15,878 bases of DNA from an uncultured Christensenellaceae bacterium (GCA_910588545.1 CAJUOU010000013.1:1-15878), one strand, 5' to 3'; counted from the stretch's first letter, positions 1 to 7,370 are shown. The notes: generated by a model not told the origin, from the sequence alone. Made by a program: numbers and translations.

Positions 1-54
1 AGCATGCGGCTGTTAACCGCAGTGTCACAGGTTCGAGTCCTGTTTGGGGCGCCA
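1..54 (+). tRNA. tRNA-Asn(GUU), 3' part
   Basis: The last 54 bases of a tRNA gene whose D-arm and 5' acceptor strand lie before the window. The anticodon stem TGCGG/CCGCA (5-9 and 17-21) encloses the loop CTGTTAA with anticodon GTT at 12-14, which reads Asn codons. The T-arm is ACAGG-TTCGAGT-CCTGT (27-43), followed by the acceptor 3' strand, discriminator G and an encoded CCA (52-54). The gene is the integration site; the element restores the 3' half, so the tRNA should remain functional. Confidence 0.93.
10..54 (+). repeat. attL: attL core, 45-bp direct repeat within tRNA-Asn
   Basis: These 45 bases are identical to 15825-15869. Identity starts exactly at the first base of the anticodon loop (base 9 is G here, base 15824 is T at the other end) and stops after the CCA (G at 55 against A at 15870). 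This is the usual footprint of a tyrosine integrase that exchanges strands in the anticodon loop of a tRNA gene. Confidence 0.93.
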
Positions 55-58
55 GATT

Positions 59-89
59 AGGGTTGAAATTGCAATTTTAACCCTTTTTT
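59..89 (+). terminator. Rho-independent terminator after tRNA-Asn
   Basis: AGGGTTGAAATT (59-70) pairs with AATTTTAACCCT (73-84) with one G-U pair; part of this opens to form the loop. A run of T follows (84-89). It lies five bases beyond the tRNA CCA, inside the element, so the element supplies a new terminator for the tRNA transcript. Confidence 0.75.
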
Positions 90-102
90 ATTCAAATTGT
101 GT

Positions 103-139
103 AAGAAATTGACTTGATTTTAAGTCAATTTCTTTTTTT
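103..139 (+). terminator. Second rho-independent terminator
   Basis: GAAATTGACTT (105-115) pairs perfectly with AAGTCAATTTC (122-132), and two further A-T pairs extend the stem to 103-134. It is followed by seven T on the plus strand (133-139). The minus strand has no T-run after this stem, so it acts on rightward transcription from the tRNA side and does not look like the integrase terminator. Confidence 0.7.
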
Positions 140-151
140 ATCGAAAAAAGT

Positions 152-173
152 TTCGTCAAAAGCTTCGTCAAAA
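152..173 (+). repeat. Paired direct repeats, candidate integrase arm sites
   Basis: TTCGTCAAAA occurs twice, at 152-161 and 164-173, with a 12-bp period. A matching pair (TGGTCAA twice, also with a 12-bp period and the same orientation) lies inside the right end at 15759-15777. Tandem short direct repeats flanking the core are typical arm-binding sites of tyrosine integrases with an N-terminal arm-binding domain. Function is inferred from position and from the match between the two ends. Confidence 0.5.
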
Positions 174-188
174 TAAAAAGTGAACATA

Positions 189-1334
189 CTAGATTTTGTT
201 TGCAAATTCTTGTTCTAATTTATCATTGCTTATGTGAGAATAAATATCCGCTGTTGTTTTGTAACTACTATGTCCTAACCAATACTGCACATATTTCATT
301 GGTATACCTTGTTCAATACACCTTGTAGCAAATGTATGCCGTAAATCATGTAGTTTGTGATTAGGCAAGCCCGATAATCTTATAAATGAACGTGTTACAC
401 TGCATGGATTGCTATATTCAAATACATTTCCACTTTCTTTAATTTCAAATGTCTTTAATAATTCTTTTAATTTTGAAAAAATAGGTATAATTCTATCTGA
501 TTTTTCTGTTTTAGTTCCGTGTATATGTAGTTTATTTGCTTTCCAATCAATGTCTTCCCATCGCAAAGTTAAGGCTTCGTTTCTTCTCACTCCCGAGTAG
601 AGCAAAAACAACAGTATCTGTTCTGCTGCATGCCCATGTATATTATTTAAAAATAAATTTTCTTCTTCTTGTGTAAGAGCATTTCCTGTAACACGTGTGT
701 GTTTTGGTCTTTTGATAAAATCACATGGGTTTTCTTTTATGTATTTATTTGCAATAGCATATTTAAAAGCTTCGTTGAGTAGGTTGTATATCGTTACCCG
801 TGTTCTGCTTTTATCTTTAAGCTTAACAAGTAGTTCTTGAATATCGTTTGCGGTTATTTTATTTAGTGCTTTGTTTTCCATATTCGGCTTTATGTGTAGC
901 CGAACTGCGATTTCGTTTTCTTTTGACTTGTTTTCTGCTTTGTAAGTGATAAGTATATAATCTAGCCACTCATGTAGTTTTTTGCAACTTTTTATCTTGT
1001 TTTTATTTTTTCGATAATTAGCTTTTAATTTTTCGTAACATTCTTTTTGGGTGTTTCCGTATACAATGTATTTAACATTATCTCTTTGCCAACGTGCTTC
1101 CCATCTATTATCTATACGTTTTCGTAGTTTTACATTTTTATATTGCATTGGTGTTTCATCTCCTATATTGTTAGATTCCACACCTTTTTTAAAGCATATT
1201 TGCAATAAATTTCGATTATATTCGTAGGCTCTGTTTTCGCCTTTTTTCTCGCCAATAAATGTTTTTAAATCCAATAACTTGTTGTAAAAATCTTTTATAA
1301 AGTTGTCAATGTACTCAATTTCGTTATCCCTCAT
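189..1334 (-). CDS. int: Tyrosine recombinase / phage-type integrase
   Basis: A 381-aa site-specific recombinase that would integrate and excise the element at tRNA-Asn. The N-terminal part (about 66-115, with RWEARWQ) resembles the AP2-like arm-binding domain, followed by a core-binding helical domain (about 116-208) and the catalytic domain (about 215-375). The catalytic set is complete: Arg250 in YSGVRRNE, a beta-hairpin Lys near 275-278, H329-x-x-R332 in HDLRHTF, His355 in LGHSS, and the nucleophile Tyr365 in IYSH. The first 60 residues form an extension longer than usual, and Met63 is a possible alternative start. The gene reads toward attL, about 135 bp away. No excisionase gene was recognised. 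Family assignment is secure. Confidence 0.96.
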   Translation of the reverse strand: MRDNEIEYIDNFIKDFYNKLLDLKTFIGEKKGENRAYEYNRNLLQICFKKGVESNNIGDETPMQYKNVKLRKRIDNRWEARWQRDNVKYIVYGNTQKECYEKLKANYRKNKNKIKSCKKLHEWLDYILITYKAENKSKENEIAVRLHIKPNMENKALNKITANDIQELLVKLKDKSRTRVTIYNLLNEAFKYAIANKYIKENPCDFIKRPKHTRVTGNALTQEEENLFLNNIHGHAAEQILLFLLYSGVRRNEALTLRWEDIDWKANKLHIHGTKTEKSDRIIPIFSKLKELLKTFEIKESGNVFEYSNPCSVTRSFIRLSGLPNHKLHDLRHTFATRCIEQGIPMKYVQYWLGHSSYKTTADIYSHISNDKLEQEFANKI

Positions 1335-1358
1335 AAGTAAAAATCCCTTTTTACTTAT
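1333..1358 (-). promoter_or_regulatory. Hairpin covering integrase SD and start codon
   Basis: In the integrase message, ATAAGTAAAAA pairs with TTTTTACTTAT (11 bp; plus-strand arms 1333-1343 and 1348-1358). The four-base loop GGGA is the only SD-like sequence, and the second arm includes the A and U of the start codon. If the start at 1334 is right, this fold would limit integrase translation. The SD is weak and 13-14 bases from the ATG. The fold is seen; the regulatory role is inferred. Confidence 0.4.
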
Positions 1359-1441
1359 ATGATAGCATTTATTTTTTGTTTTCTTTAAAATTTATCATTC
1401 TTGTTTGTTTTAAATAGAAAATTAACTTACTATTTTTTTCA

Positions 1442-1921
1442 TTATTTACCTACCTTTATGTTTTTATTTATATTGTGATTGTGAGTAAATGACTCTTTTT
1501 TAAAGCCATTAATAAAACCAATTACTTCAGCTTTTTCCAAGTCGGATAGGTCAGATATATCTACATTATTTTTTGAATTAATTTGCTTGCTATCTTTATT
1601 GACTAAATAATTAGCATAGCTCATTAATTCTTGTTTTTTTTCACTATTTAATTGTCTTAGCTGTCCGATTAAGTAGTTTTCTGTTTCATTTAAATTGTCA
1701 TTCATTACAATTAGATTGTCTTCTGAAGAGTTCCCCACTAGATAATCGATAGAAACTTTAAAGCATCTAGATAATTTAGTCAGCATTAACAGCGAAGGCT
1801 CAGATTTTCCATTTTCATAATCACAAATAATGCTTTGTGAACATTCAATGAGTTCTGCTAATTTTTTTTGAGATATATCATTTGTTTGACGCAATTCCCT
1901 AAGTCTATAACTAAAAATCAT
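1442..1921 (-). CDS. Cro/C1-type HTH transcriptional repressor
   Basis: A 159-aa protein with an XRE/HTH_3 domain at about residues 5-63: SQKKLAEL forms helix 2 and SQSIICDYE the recognition helix, followed by the usual NGKSEPSLLMLTKLS segment. The rest (about 75-159) is polar and probably a dimerisation region; I see no Ser-Lys autocleavage dyad or metalloprotease motif, so this is not a LexA/CI-type self-cleaving repressor. The start is fixed by AAGGGGG seven bases upstream of the ATG. It is divergent from the main operon and separated from it by a palindromic operator array, so it very likely keeps the element silent and also controls its own promoter. How it is inactivated is not evident. 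Confidence 0.92.
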   Translation of the reverse strand: MIFSYRLRELRQTNDISQKKLAELIECSQSIICDYENGKSEPSLLMLTKLSRCFKVSIDYLVGNSSEDNLIVMNDNLNETENYLIGQLRQLNSEKKQELMSYANYLVNKDSKQINSKNNVDISDLSDLEKAEVIGFINGFKKESFTHNHNINKNIKVGK

Positions 1922-1928
1922 ATATTTA

Positions 1929-1956
1929 CCCCCTTGTTTTTTAATTTATTATAACA
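1929..1956 (-). promoter_or_regulatory. Leftward repressor promoter and ribosome binding site
   Basis: On the minus strand TGTTATAAT (1956-1948) is an extended -10 element. No good -35 lies 17 bp upstream; TTGTCA is 20 bp away, so the extended -10 probably suffices. The ribosome binding site AAGGGGG (1935-1929) is seven bases before the repressor ATG, giving a leader of about 20 bases. An ATATCG half-operator (1958-1963) abuts the promoter, consistent with autoregulation. Confidence 0.55.
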
Positions 1957-1957
1957 A

Positions 1958-2038
1958 ATATCGAAAAATCTATTGACAATTATCGATATATCGTTTATAA
2001 TTAAGAAAAAAAATCGATATATCGTTCACAATCGATAT
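1958..2038. promoter_or_regulatory. Repressor operator array
   Basis: The palindrome CGATATATCG occurs twice in the wider word ATCGATATATCGTT (1982-1995 and 2013-2026; centres 31 bp apart, about three helical turns). Half-sites are CGATAT at 2033-2038 and ATATCG at 1958-1963. The first full site lies between the -35 and -10 of the rightward promoter and the second covers its start region, so occupancy would shut the main operon. This is the layout of a C1/Cro-type switch. Confidence 0.8.
1973..2001 (+). promoter_or_regulatory. Rightward early promoter, consensus sigma-A type
   Basis: TTGACA (1973-1978), a 17-bp spacer and TATAAT (1996-2001) match the vegetative consensus perfectly. Transcription would begin near 2008 and enter a leader of about 265 bases before the first gene at 2275. 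The spacer contains the first operator palindrome, so this is the promoter that the repressor controls and probably the main one for the operon. Confidence 0.88.
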
Positions 2039-2274
2039 AACAATTTTTTATTTATCACATAATTTCCTTCTAACGATGTTTGTTGGTGGGTCATCGTTAA
2101 AAAAATTTCCACCACCAATAGGGTAAAATGCCATAGTAACCCTTTTAGTAGTCTTCGTAGGTGCGTTTGTAGGTATCGCATGAATAACTCTTCAATGTGT
2201 ACAGCATAGTACAAAAAAACACAATGTAATTTCAAAGCTATGCTGTACACATAGATTTTTAAATAGGTGTTGTT
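2039..2274 (+). other. Long operon leader with stable inverted repeats
   Basis: This is the noncoding stretch between the operators and the first operon gene. It contains TAACGATG/CATCGTTA (an 8-bp stem, 2071-2078 and 2092-2099), whose loop TTGGTGG can instead pair with CCACCAA a little downstream. It also contains a 15-bp perfect inverted repeat (2195-2209 and 2238-2252, built on GTGTACAGCATAG) around a 28-base loop. Neither stem is followed by a T-run, so they are not simple terminators. They may form a structured leader RNA, a protein-binding site or a replication or packaging signal; I cannot decide which. Confidence 0.6.
2048..2134 (-). CDS. Possible 28-aa peptide (doubtful)
   Basis: A short minus-strand frame beginning MAFYPIGGGNFF and ending RRKLCDK, with AAAAGGG five bases before the ATG, which is a usable ribosome binding site. 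It would be read toward the operator array and repressor. No family is recognised and no minus-strand promoter is obvious upstream. The same DNA is part of the structured leader of the rightward operon, so the frame may be fortuitous. Confidence 0.2.
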   Translation of the reverse strand: MAFYPIGGGNFFNDDPPTNIVRRKLCDK

Positions 2275-2772
2275 ATGAGCTATTCTATTGACGATATTCG
2301 TATTAAACAATTTTGCTTATTTGAAAAATGCAACTCCGCATTTGGAAGATTGATTTTAAGCTGTGTTCGTGCTGTTTTAGCAACGGATACAGCTTTTAAT
2401 TTGTCATATAATGCAATTTTCCAAAAGGGATATAATAAGCAAATTGTTTGTAAATTAGTTTATTTTAAGATGACTGATGAATGGTATATCGAAGCTGAAA
2501 ATAATTCGGAAATTAAATATCGCTTAGTTGAGTGTACAAGTAATGTCGCAAAGATATTAAAAGTCAATGACATTATTACTTACAAAATAAAAGATAATTT
2601 CGCACGCTTTAAAGTGAGCAAATTTTTTCCAAAGTACAAGCGCTTTATCCTTGTGGATACAAATACCGCAACACCGCACAACTTAAGCACAATATTAAAA
2701 AATTATTCAACAAAAGATATAGTGTCAATTACTACATACGATACTATTCTAAATAAAAATACAAATATATAG
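2275..2772 (+). CDS. Protein of unknown function, first operon gene
   Basis: A 165-aa protein, not recognised. It has no signal peptide or membrane segment. Residues 1-50 look helical (CNSAFGRLILSCVRAVLA), and the remainder is rich in alternating hydrophobic and charged residues suggesting beta strands (NDIITYKIKDNFARFKVSKFF, about 98-118). AGGTG lies five bases before the ATG. As the first gene after the repressor-controlled promoter it may have an early role such as regulation or replication, but nothing in the sequence shows this. Its stop codon TAG provides the first bases of the next gene's AGGAG ribosome binding site. Confidence 0.75.
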   Translation: MSYSIDDIRIKQFCLFEKCNSAFGRLILSCVRAVLATDTAFNLSYNAIFQKGYNKQIVCKLVYFKMTDEWYIEAENNSEIKYRLVECTSNVAKILKVNDIITYKIKDNFARFKVSKFFPKYKRFILVDTNTATPHNLSTILKNYSTKDIVSITTYDTILNKNTNI

Positions 2773-2780
2773 GAGTGAAA

Positions 2781-2978
2781 ATGGCAACGCAAGAAAAAAA
2801 ATCAATGGCTAGTAATGCTAGCAAAACGCTTAGAGATAAGCGAGCAAGCAAAATTTCCAAGTCTTACGCAGGGAGTGTACTAGCGAAAACAAAATTTAAG
2901 TCGAATAGGACAACTAAAAAACAAAAAAAGGAGAAAAAGAAACATGCAAACAATAAGAGAGTATCAACAAGCAACTAA
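2781..2978 (+). CDS. Small Lys/Arg-rich basic protein
   Basis: A 65-aa protein of which 21 residues are Lys or Arg, including KKQKKEKKK near the C-terminus. There is no membrane segment and no zinc motif. Such composition fits binding to nucleic acid, for example a packaging, condensing or single-strand-coating protein, but no fold is recognised. The ATG at 2781 is preferred over an in-frame GTG at 2775 because AGGAG (2771-2775) is five bases upstream of the ATG and contains the GTG's first base. The 3' end overlaps the next gene by 35 bases. Confidence 0.75.
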   Translation: MATQEKKSMASNASKTLRDKRASKISKSYAGSVLAKTKFKSNRTTKKQKKEKKKHANNKRVSTSN

Positions 2979-3672
2979 AAAAATAAAAACTATTTGGATA
3001 ACGATAATATCATTGCTTCTTATCCTTGTAATTGCAGGTGCAGCTATAGGAATAAGCTATAAGCTCACAAATGGCTTTAAGCCCAATAATGATATGAATG
3101 TGCTTCAAACTGCCGATTATGGTACATTTAAATTTTCAAAAAATATTAAATTTGCTAACCATCGAATGGGAGTTGTTGAATTTGAATCAGGCACAAATTT
3201 TAGCGGTATTAAAGACTTATATCTTGATGAACAAGTGAAAAATATGACTCCGGGAACAGGTCAGTCGTCTTTTGAAACTAGATTTCCAAAAGAAGATTGT
3301 ATTTTGGTTTTCGATTTAGGCATTTATCATGAATATTATTTGTACAATTCAATTTATACAATACGCGAGGCTGGTAGAGATGTTCAATATTACACATTTG
3401 AAAATGACACATTTATATATGATAGAAATTTAGAGCGAATACCTTTTCAAGAAAGAGTTTTTGATATCCGTATCTTAAATACAAAAACCAATGAAACAAT
3501 AGGGATAATGTCTGATACAGTGTTTGGTGGTGAGTACTTTGAAATTCCATACACAATGGATAACGGCGAAGAAATTCAAATGCCTGCCGTAAAAGTAATA
3601 AATTCAGATAAAAATATTCCACTATCCGATTTAGTTATAAATAGTTTTATAACAAAGGTGTCTTATGATTAA
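2944..3672 (+). CDS. Membrane-anchored extracytoplasmic protein, unknown
   Basis: A 242-aa protein with a basic N-terminus (about 1-17), one hydrophobic segment (about 18-40, WITIISLLLILVIAGAAIG) and a polar remainder of about 200 residues rich in aromatic residues and predicted strands. The topology is most likely N-in with the body outside. There is no lipobox or clear signal peptidase site. It begins inside the basic-protein gene with AGGAG ten bases upstream and overlaps the following gene by eight bases, so these products are probably made in fixed proportion. It could be a minor virion or assembly component, but no family is recognised. Confidence 0.8.
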   Translation: MQTIREYQQATKKIKTIWITIISLLLILVIAGAAIGISYKLTNGFKPNNDMNVLQTADYGTFKFSKNIKFANHRMGVVEFESGTNFSGIKDLYLDEQVKNMTPGTGQSSFETRFPKEDCILVFDLGIYHEYYLYNSIYTIREAGRDVQYYTFENDTFIYDRNLERIPFQERVFDIRILNTKTNETIGIMSDTVFGGEYFEIPYTMDNGEEIQMPAVKVINSDKNIPLSDLVINSFITKVSYD

Positions 3673-5662
3673 GAAAAATTATTTAAAATTTGATAAAAAA
3701 GATATGCAATTATTAGCAATTATAGCATTGCTAGTAGTTGTTATTACATTTATATTTTCAGTATCGATGTTACCTGTGTATGCGGAGTCCTACACTGAAA
3801 TTGACTACAAAAATTTTGATAATACAAACGTGTTAGACGATTTAAATTCTGCTGAAAATTTTGATATTACGCAATATCCTATCGATAAAAAAATGGATAC
3901 ATTTATTGTACAAAATGTAGTTGAGTATTGCTATTCTTATGACGAAACAAAACGCTCGAATTACGCAGTATATTTGTATCTATATAACCCGTCATTAATC
4001 GAAATAGACACTACGAGTTACGATAACAAAGTGCAGCTCGCTGTTGGATATGATTCGGACGGCAAGCCAAATAACTATGAAAAATTTTCATTAAAGTTTT
4101 GTTCTGTGTCAAATGACGCAGACCATAAGTTTTTATTTTATAAATTTAAAATAGTAGATAAACGCAGTACATCAGATAACAAAACTATTGCAGAGCGTGT
4201 AAATAGCAATGCTCGCAGATATGATATATCCGGAATAGAATTGCTGACAAATGGTAGTGTTTTATCAACAGACTATCCTGTAAACAAAACTTACACTTTT
4301 TCGGGATATGCTGCAGGCTATGGTCCGGACGAAAACGCAGTTGAATCTACATTGCAATGTAAAGCTGAAAAATTGACAACACTAAAATTAAATGTAGAGC
4401 ACACTTTTTATAGAACGTTGACGTCAAATAAAGGTGCAGATTACCAAAACCAAATTGACACAGTGTATTTCAGTGTGCCTAAAGAATATTTTGACGATTA
4501 TGGCAAATTGCAACGAATAAAAGCAGAGTGGTACGAGTATAAAACTAAACCGATAGTAGTAACTAGTAATCAAGACTTTTATAATAAAGCTTTGCCTTAT
4601 ATGGGGAAATATATTGGAGCTGACTATAAAAGTGATATAGGATATACTATCGCAACTAGTTTATATACTTTTACTTGGAATAGATACTATTTAATAAAGC
4701 CTGAAGACATAAGTAATACAGGTGTTTGCGGCACATTATATTATATATTTCCTTGTGATGACATAGATAATTATGACCCATATAGAGATTGCACTGAAAG
4801 TGGCATATCGGATAATGATTTGTATAATTATATTTTAACATATACAACGACTTATGAAAATGGTAAATTGCCTATTAAAAATGGCTTTATTAGTGCAGAT
4901 TTATTTGAGGCAGATATTGACGACTATCGTAAAGTAAATAACGAGGCAGGCAAAATAGATAAAGGCTATTGTTGTTACGATTTTGACGCAGATTTAGACC
5001 TTAAATATTTGGGGACATGGCAACAATCAAATCCTAGTTTTATAGATAATGTAAATAAATGGGGTTTGTTTGATACATTGTTTGGAAACATACCAAAAGA
5101 AGAAGCAATCAATTTATCGCCTATTGTCACATTTGATTATAACGATTTATTGATGGGAGCTGAAGACTTAGTAAACAAATACTATATAAATTATGACGAT
5201 GTATCAGATTTTAAAAGTTATGCACGCACTGCACAAATGAAAGGCGAAAAAGTTATTTTATTCAGATTTGCAACTTCAGATTATTATAATTCACAACTAT
5301 ATTTGCAAAAAGGAACTGCAGGTGCAGAAAAACTAGGACAAGCTTATTTAGCTCAAGAAAGTGTATTTTTGAATTTTGATATAATTCAGCTAACTTTTTT
5401 GAATAAAGATAAATACACCGTTATCCCTGTTGTGAGCTCGCCTATTGACATTGTAGACGGAATTACACCACCTGTAAACATTAAGCCTGAAACAAAAAAT
5501 ATTTTAACAATTATTTTGACCGTTTTGTTATTGGTGTTTGCATTAATCGTAATTGTAAGAGTAATAATTTGGCTTGTTAAGGCATTGACAAATCCACCTG
5601 CAACGCCTAACACAAAAAGCAAATCTAACAAAAAAGAATATCGCTATCAAAGGAGAAAATAA
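3665..5662 (+). CDS. Large surface protein anchored by C-terminal membrane helix
   Basis: A 665-aa protein with a signal peptide (hydrophobic about 14-36, likely cleavage after Ala40 in PVYA-ES), a long extracytoplasmic body rich in Tyr, Asp and Asn, and a C-terminal membrane helix (about 612-641) followed by a basic tail (642-665, ending KKEYRYQRRK). It has no LPXTG motif. This is the overall architecture of filamentous-phage pIII-type adsorption and release proteins, which are also held by a C-terminal helix before assembly, but sequence similarity to pIII was not recognised. It is followed after two bases by the next, similarly built surface protein, suggesting the two work as a pair. Confidence 0.85.
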   Translation: MIKKNYLKFDKKDMQLLAIIALLVVVITFIFSVSMLPVYAESYTEIDYKNFDNTNVLDDLNSAENFDITQYPIDKKMDTFIVQNVVEYCYSYDETKRSNYAVYLYLYNPSLIEIDTTSYDNKVQLAVGYDSDGKPNNYEKFSLKFCSVSNDADHKFLFYKFKIVDKRSTSDNKTIAERVNSNARRYDISGIELLTNGSVLSTDYPVNKTYTFSGYAAGYGPDENAVESTLQCKAEKLTTLKLNVEHTFYRTLTSNKGADYQNQIDTVYFSVPKEYFDDYGKLQRIKAEWYEYKTKPIVVTSNQDFYNKALPYMGKYIGADYKSDIGYTIATSLYTFTWNRYYLIKPEDISNTGVCGTLYYIFPCDDIDNYDPYRDCTESGISDNDLYNYILTYTTTYENGKLPIKNGFISADLFEADIDDYRKVNNEAGKIDKGYCCYDFDADLDLKYLGTWQQSNPSFIDNVNKWGLFDTLFGNIPKEEAINLSPIVTFDYNDLLMGAEDLVNKYYINYDDVSDFKSYARTAQMKGEKVILFRFATSDYYNSQLYLQKGTAGAEKLGQAYLAQESVFLNFDIIQLTFLNKDKYTVIPVVSSPIDIVDGITPPVNIKPETKNILTIILTVLLLVFALIVIVRVIIWLVKALTNPPATPNTKSKSNKKEYRYQRRK

Positions 5663-5664
5663 CT

Positions 5665-7350
5665 ATGAGAAAAATTATATTGAGTATCGTCGCAATCGTA
5701 TTAGTAGCAGGTTTAGTTTTTGTCGGAATTAAATCGGACGGCTTTACCAATTTAGAAAAAGTCTTTGATACGGTTTATGACAAAATCGATAAAGTTGTTA
5801 ATCCGTCAGCTGCAGCTGTAGCAGATACAAGCGACAAGGAACTTAATAAATATATTATATACAACGAAAAAAGAACTTTGATAGACGATAAAACTTATAT
5901 ATCATATCGACATAAGTATTCGGACGATTTTAATAGTTCGAACAGCGATTCGCTTTACTATTTAGAAATCGACGCTCTTTTAACAACAAATTTCGAATTT
6001 GCAGATTTTAGCGTGTATTATGGCGAAGAGAGTTTTGAAAATGGAATGGCTATAGAGATATATAAATCAACAACCGACGCAGGCAAATATATTTGCAAAT
6101 TCGGGTTTGGAGAATATGTTTATTCGCCAAACAGTTCGCAAGATTATGAGTTCGAAATTAGTCAAGAGTTTGAGATAACTTGCGGAGAGTATTATTTCTA
6201 TTTAGTATTTGATAGTGTAAAGGAAACAATAACATTGTGTCATTATGATTATCTACACACAATCAAGCCGGATGATATTGAATACTTTGAGCAAGCATTG
6301 AATTTCCCTATTATTACTTTAGATAAAAACGGCGAAACAAGCAATGCGTATGAATGCTTAAGCAATTTGTTTGATAATCGACAAACGCCGTTTCTATACA
6401 GGTCAAGCGTGCTTTCTCAAAACGAAAATATTTATCGTGAAGTTATAACTAAGGAATACTACAAATCGTTTGAATTTATCAATTTACCGCCGCGAGAGGG
6501 GTACACCTTTAAAGGTTTTTTCTACGACGAAGAATTTACTCAACCATATACAGGCTTTCCTACAAAGCCGTTAGAAGAGCTCTATCAAAAGTGGGAAATC
6601 AATACATATAATGTAATTTACGATTGCCGTACTGCAGACGATTTTAATTTTGATTTGCTAGAAAGAACATATACATACGGCGAGTATATCGATTACACTC
6701 CTGTCCGAGAAGGATACGACTTTGTTTGTTGGATAAATAGTAAAAATAGTCAAGAATATAATGTCGCGGATAAGATAACAAGTAATTTGGAATTGATAGC
6801 GAAATGGACGATACATAAAATAAAAATAACTTATGTAGATACTGACGACACCTATTTATACGAGCAGTTTATTGAGCAAGGCGGATATGCTAACTATGTA
6901 CCAAAGAAAGTTGGCTTTAAGTTTATAGGTTGGAATGATTACGAATTTGGACGTCCAATCGACAACGATATTACATTAAAAGCGTGTTGGATAACCGCAG
7001 AATGCACTATAACATTATTTATCAATAACAATGTTTATAAAGCATATAAAGTCGGCTTTGGGCAGTCTTTAAGCGTTTTTTTAACCGATATTGGTATTAA
7101 GGAAAAATATATTGCAAAGTACGCTTATGCAGACCTTACCGGCTCAAACATTCCTATTGAAGAAATAAATGTTGAACAGGATATGCGCATAGATATATCT
7201 GATTCGTTTGTAAGAAATCAAGAAATTGCGGAAACAGTAAATGAAAATAAGTCATTGATTGTTTTATGTGCATGTGCCGTTGGTGGCGTAATATTCATAT
7301 TAGTATTACTATCGATTTTCGGCGGGAAAAAGAATAAAAAAAGAAGATAG
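5665..7350 (+). CDS. Surface protein with three Flg_new-type repeats
   Basis: A 561-aa protein with an N-terminal hydrophobic segment (4-22), an unknown domain (about 60-265), three Listeria-Bacteroides repeats of the Flg_new/InlB B-repeat type, and a C-terminal membrane helix (about 530-552) before GGKKNKKRR. The repeats are at about 277-310 (REGYTFKGF to QKW), 347-381 (REGYDFVCW to AKW) and 415-442 (KVGFKFIGW to ACW). Such repeats form beta-grasp-like modules in secreted and adhesive proteins of Firmicutes. The protein is probably displayed on the envelope or particle and involved in contact with a surface or host. AAGGAG precedes the ATG. The stop codon lies within a strong hairpin. Confidence 0.87.
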   Translation: MRKIILSIVAIVLVAGLVFVGIKSDGFTNLEKVFDTVYDKIDKVVNPSAAAVADTSDKELNKYIIYNEKRTLIDDKTYISYRHKYSDDFNSSNSDSLYYLEIDALLTTNFEFADFSVYYGEESFENGMAIEIYKSTTDAGKYICKFGFGEYVYSPNSSQDYEFEISQEFEITCGEYYFYLVFDSVKETITLCHYDYLHTIKPDDIEYFEQALNFPIITLDKNGETSNAYECLSNLFDNRQTPFLYRSSVLSQNENIYREVITKEYYKSFEFINLPPREGYTFKGFFYDEEFTQPYTGFPTKPLEELYQKWEINTYNVIYDCRTADDFNFDLLERTYTYGEYIDYTPVREGYDFVCWINSKNSQEYNVADKITSNLELIAKWTIHKIKITYVDTDDTYLYEQFIEQGGYANYVPKKVGFKFIGWNDYEFGRPIDNDITLKACWITAECTITLFINNNVYKAYKVGFGQSLSVFLTDIGIKEKYIAKYAYADLTGSNIPIEEINVEQDMRIDISDSFVRNQEIAETVNENKSLIVLCACAVGGVIFILVLLSIFGGKKNKKRR

Positions 7351-7370
7351 CAGTAATTATACTGCTATCT
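7345..7370 (+). other. Perfect 11-bp hairpin spanning a stop codon
   Basis: AGATAGCAGTA and TACTGCTATCT pair perfectly around a four-base loop (7356-7359). The TAG stop of the 561-aa gene is inside the left arm. Eight A follow on the plus strand, so this is not a rightward terminator; on the minus strand an interrupted T-rich stretch follows. A second weak stem (AGCGTA-CGG-TATGCT) comes just after. It may stabilise the upstream message or partly separate the surface-protein block from the next genes. Confidence 0.6.

Noticed and set aside
103..139. Hairpin 103-139 as the terminator of the integrase gene
   Set aside because: The T-run is on the plus strand only; on the integrase strand the stem is followed by mixed sequence.
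2076..2195. Plus-strand frame MFVGGSSLKKFPPPIG, then a stop, then a hydrophobic stretch NAIVTLLVVFVGAFVGIA, resembling a tiny coat protein
   Set aside because: An in-frame TAA separates the two parts, there is no ribosome binding site before the ATG, and there is no basic tail after the helix. It is more likely part of the structured leader.
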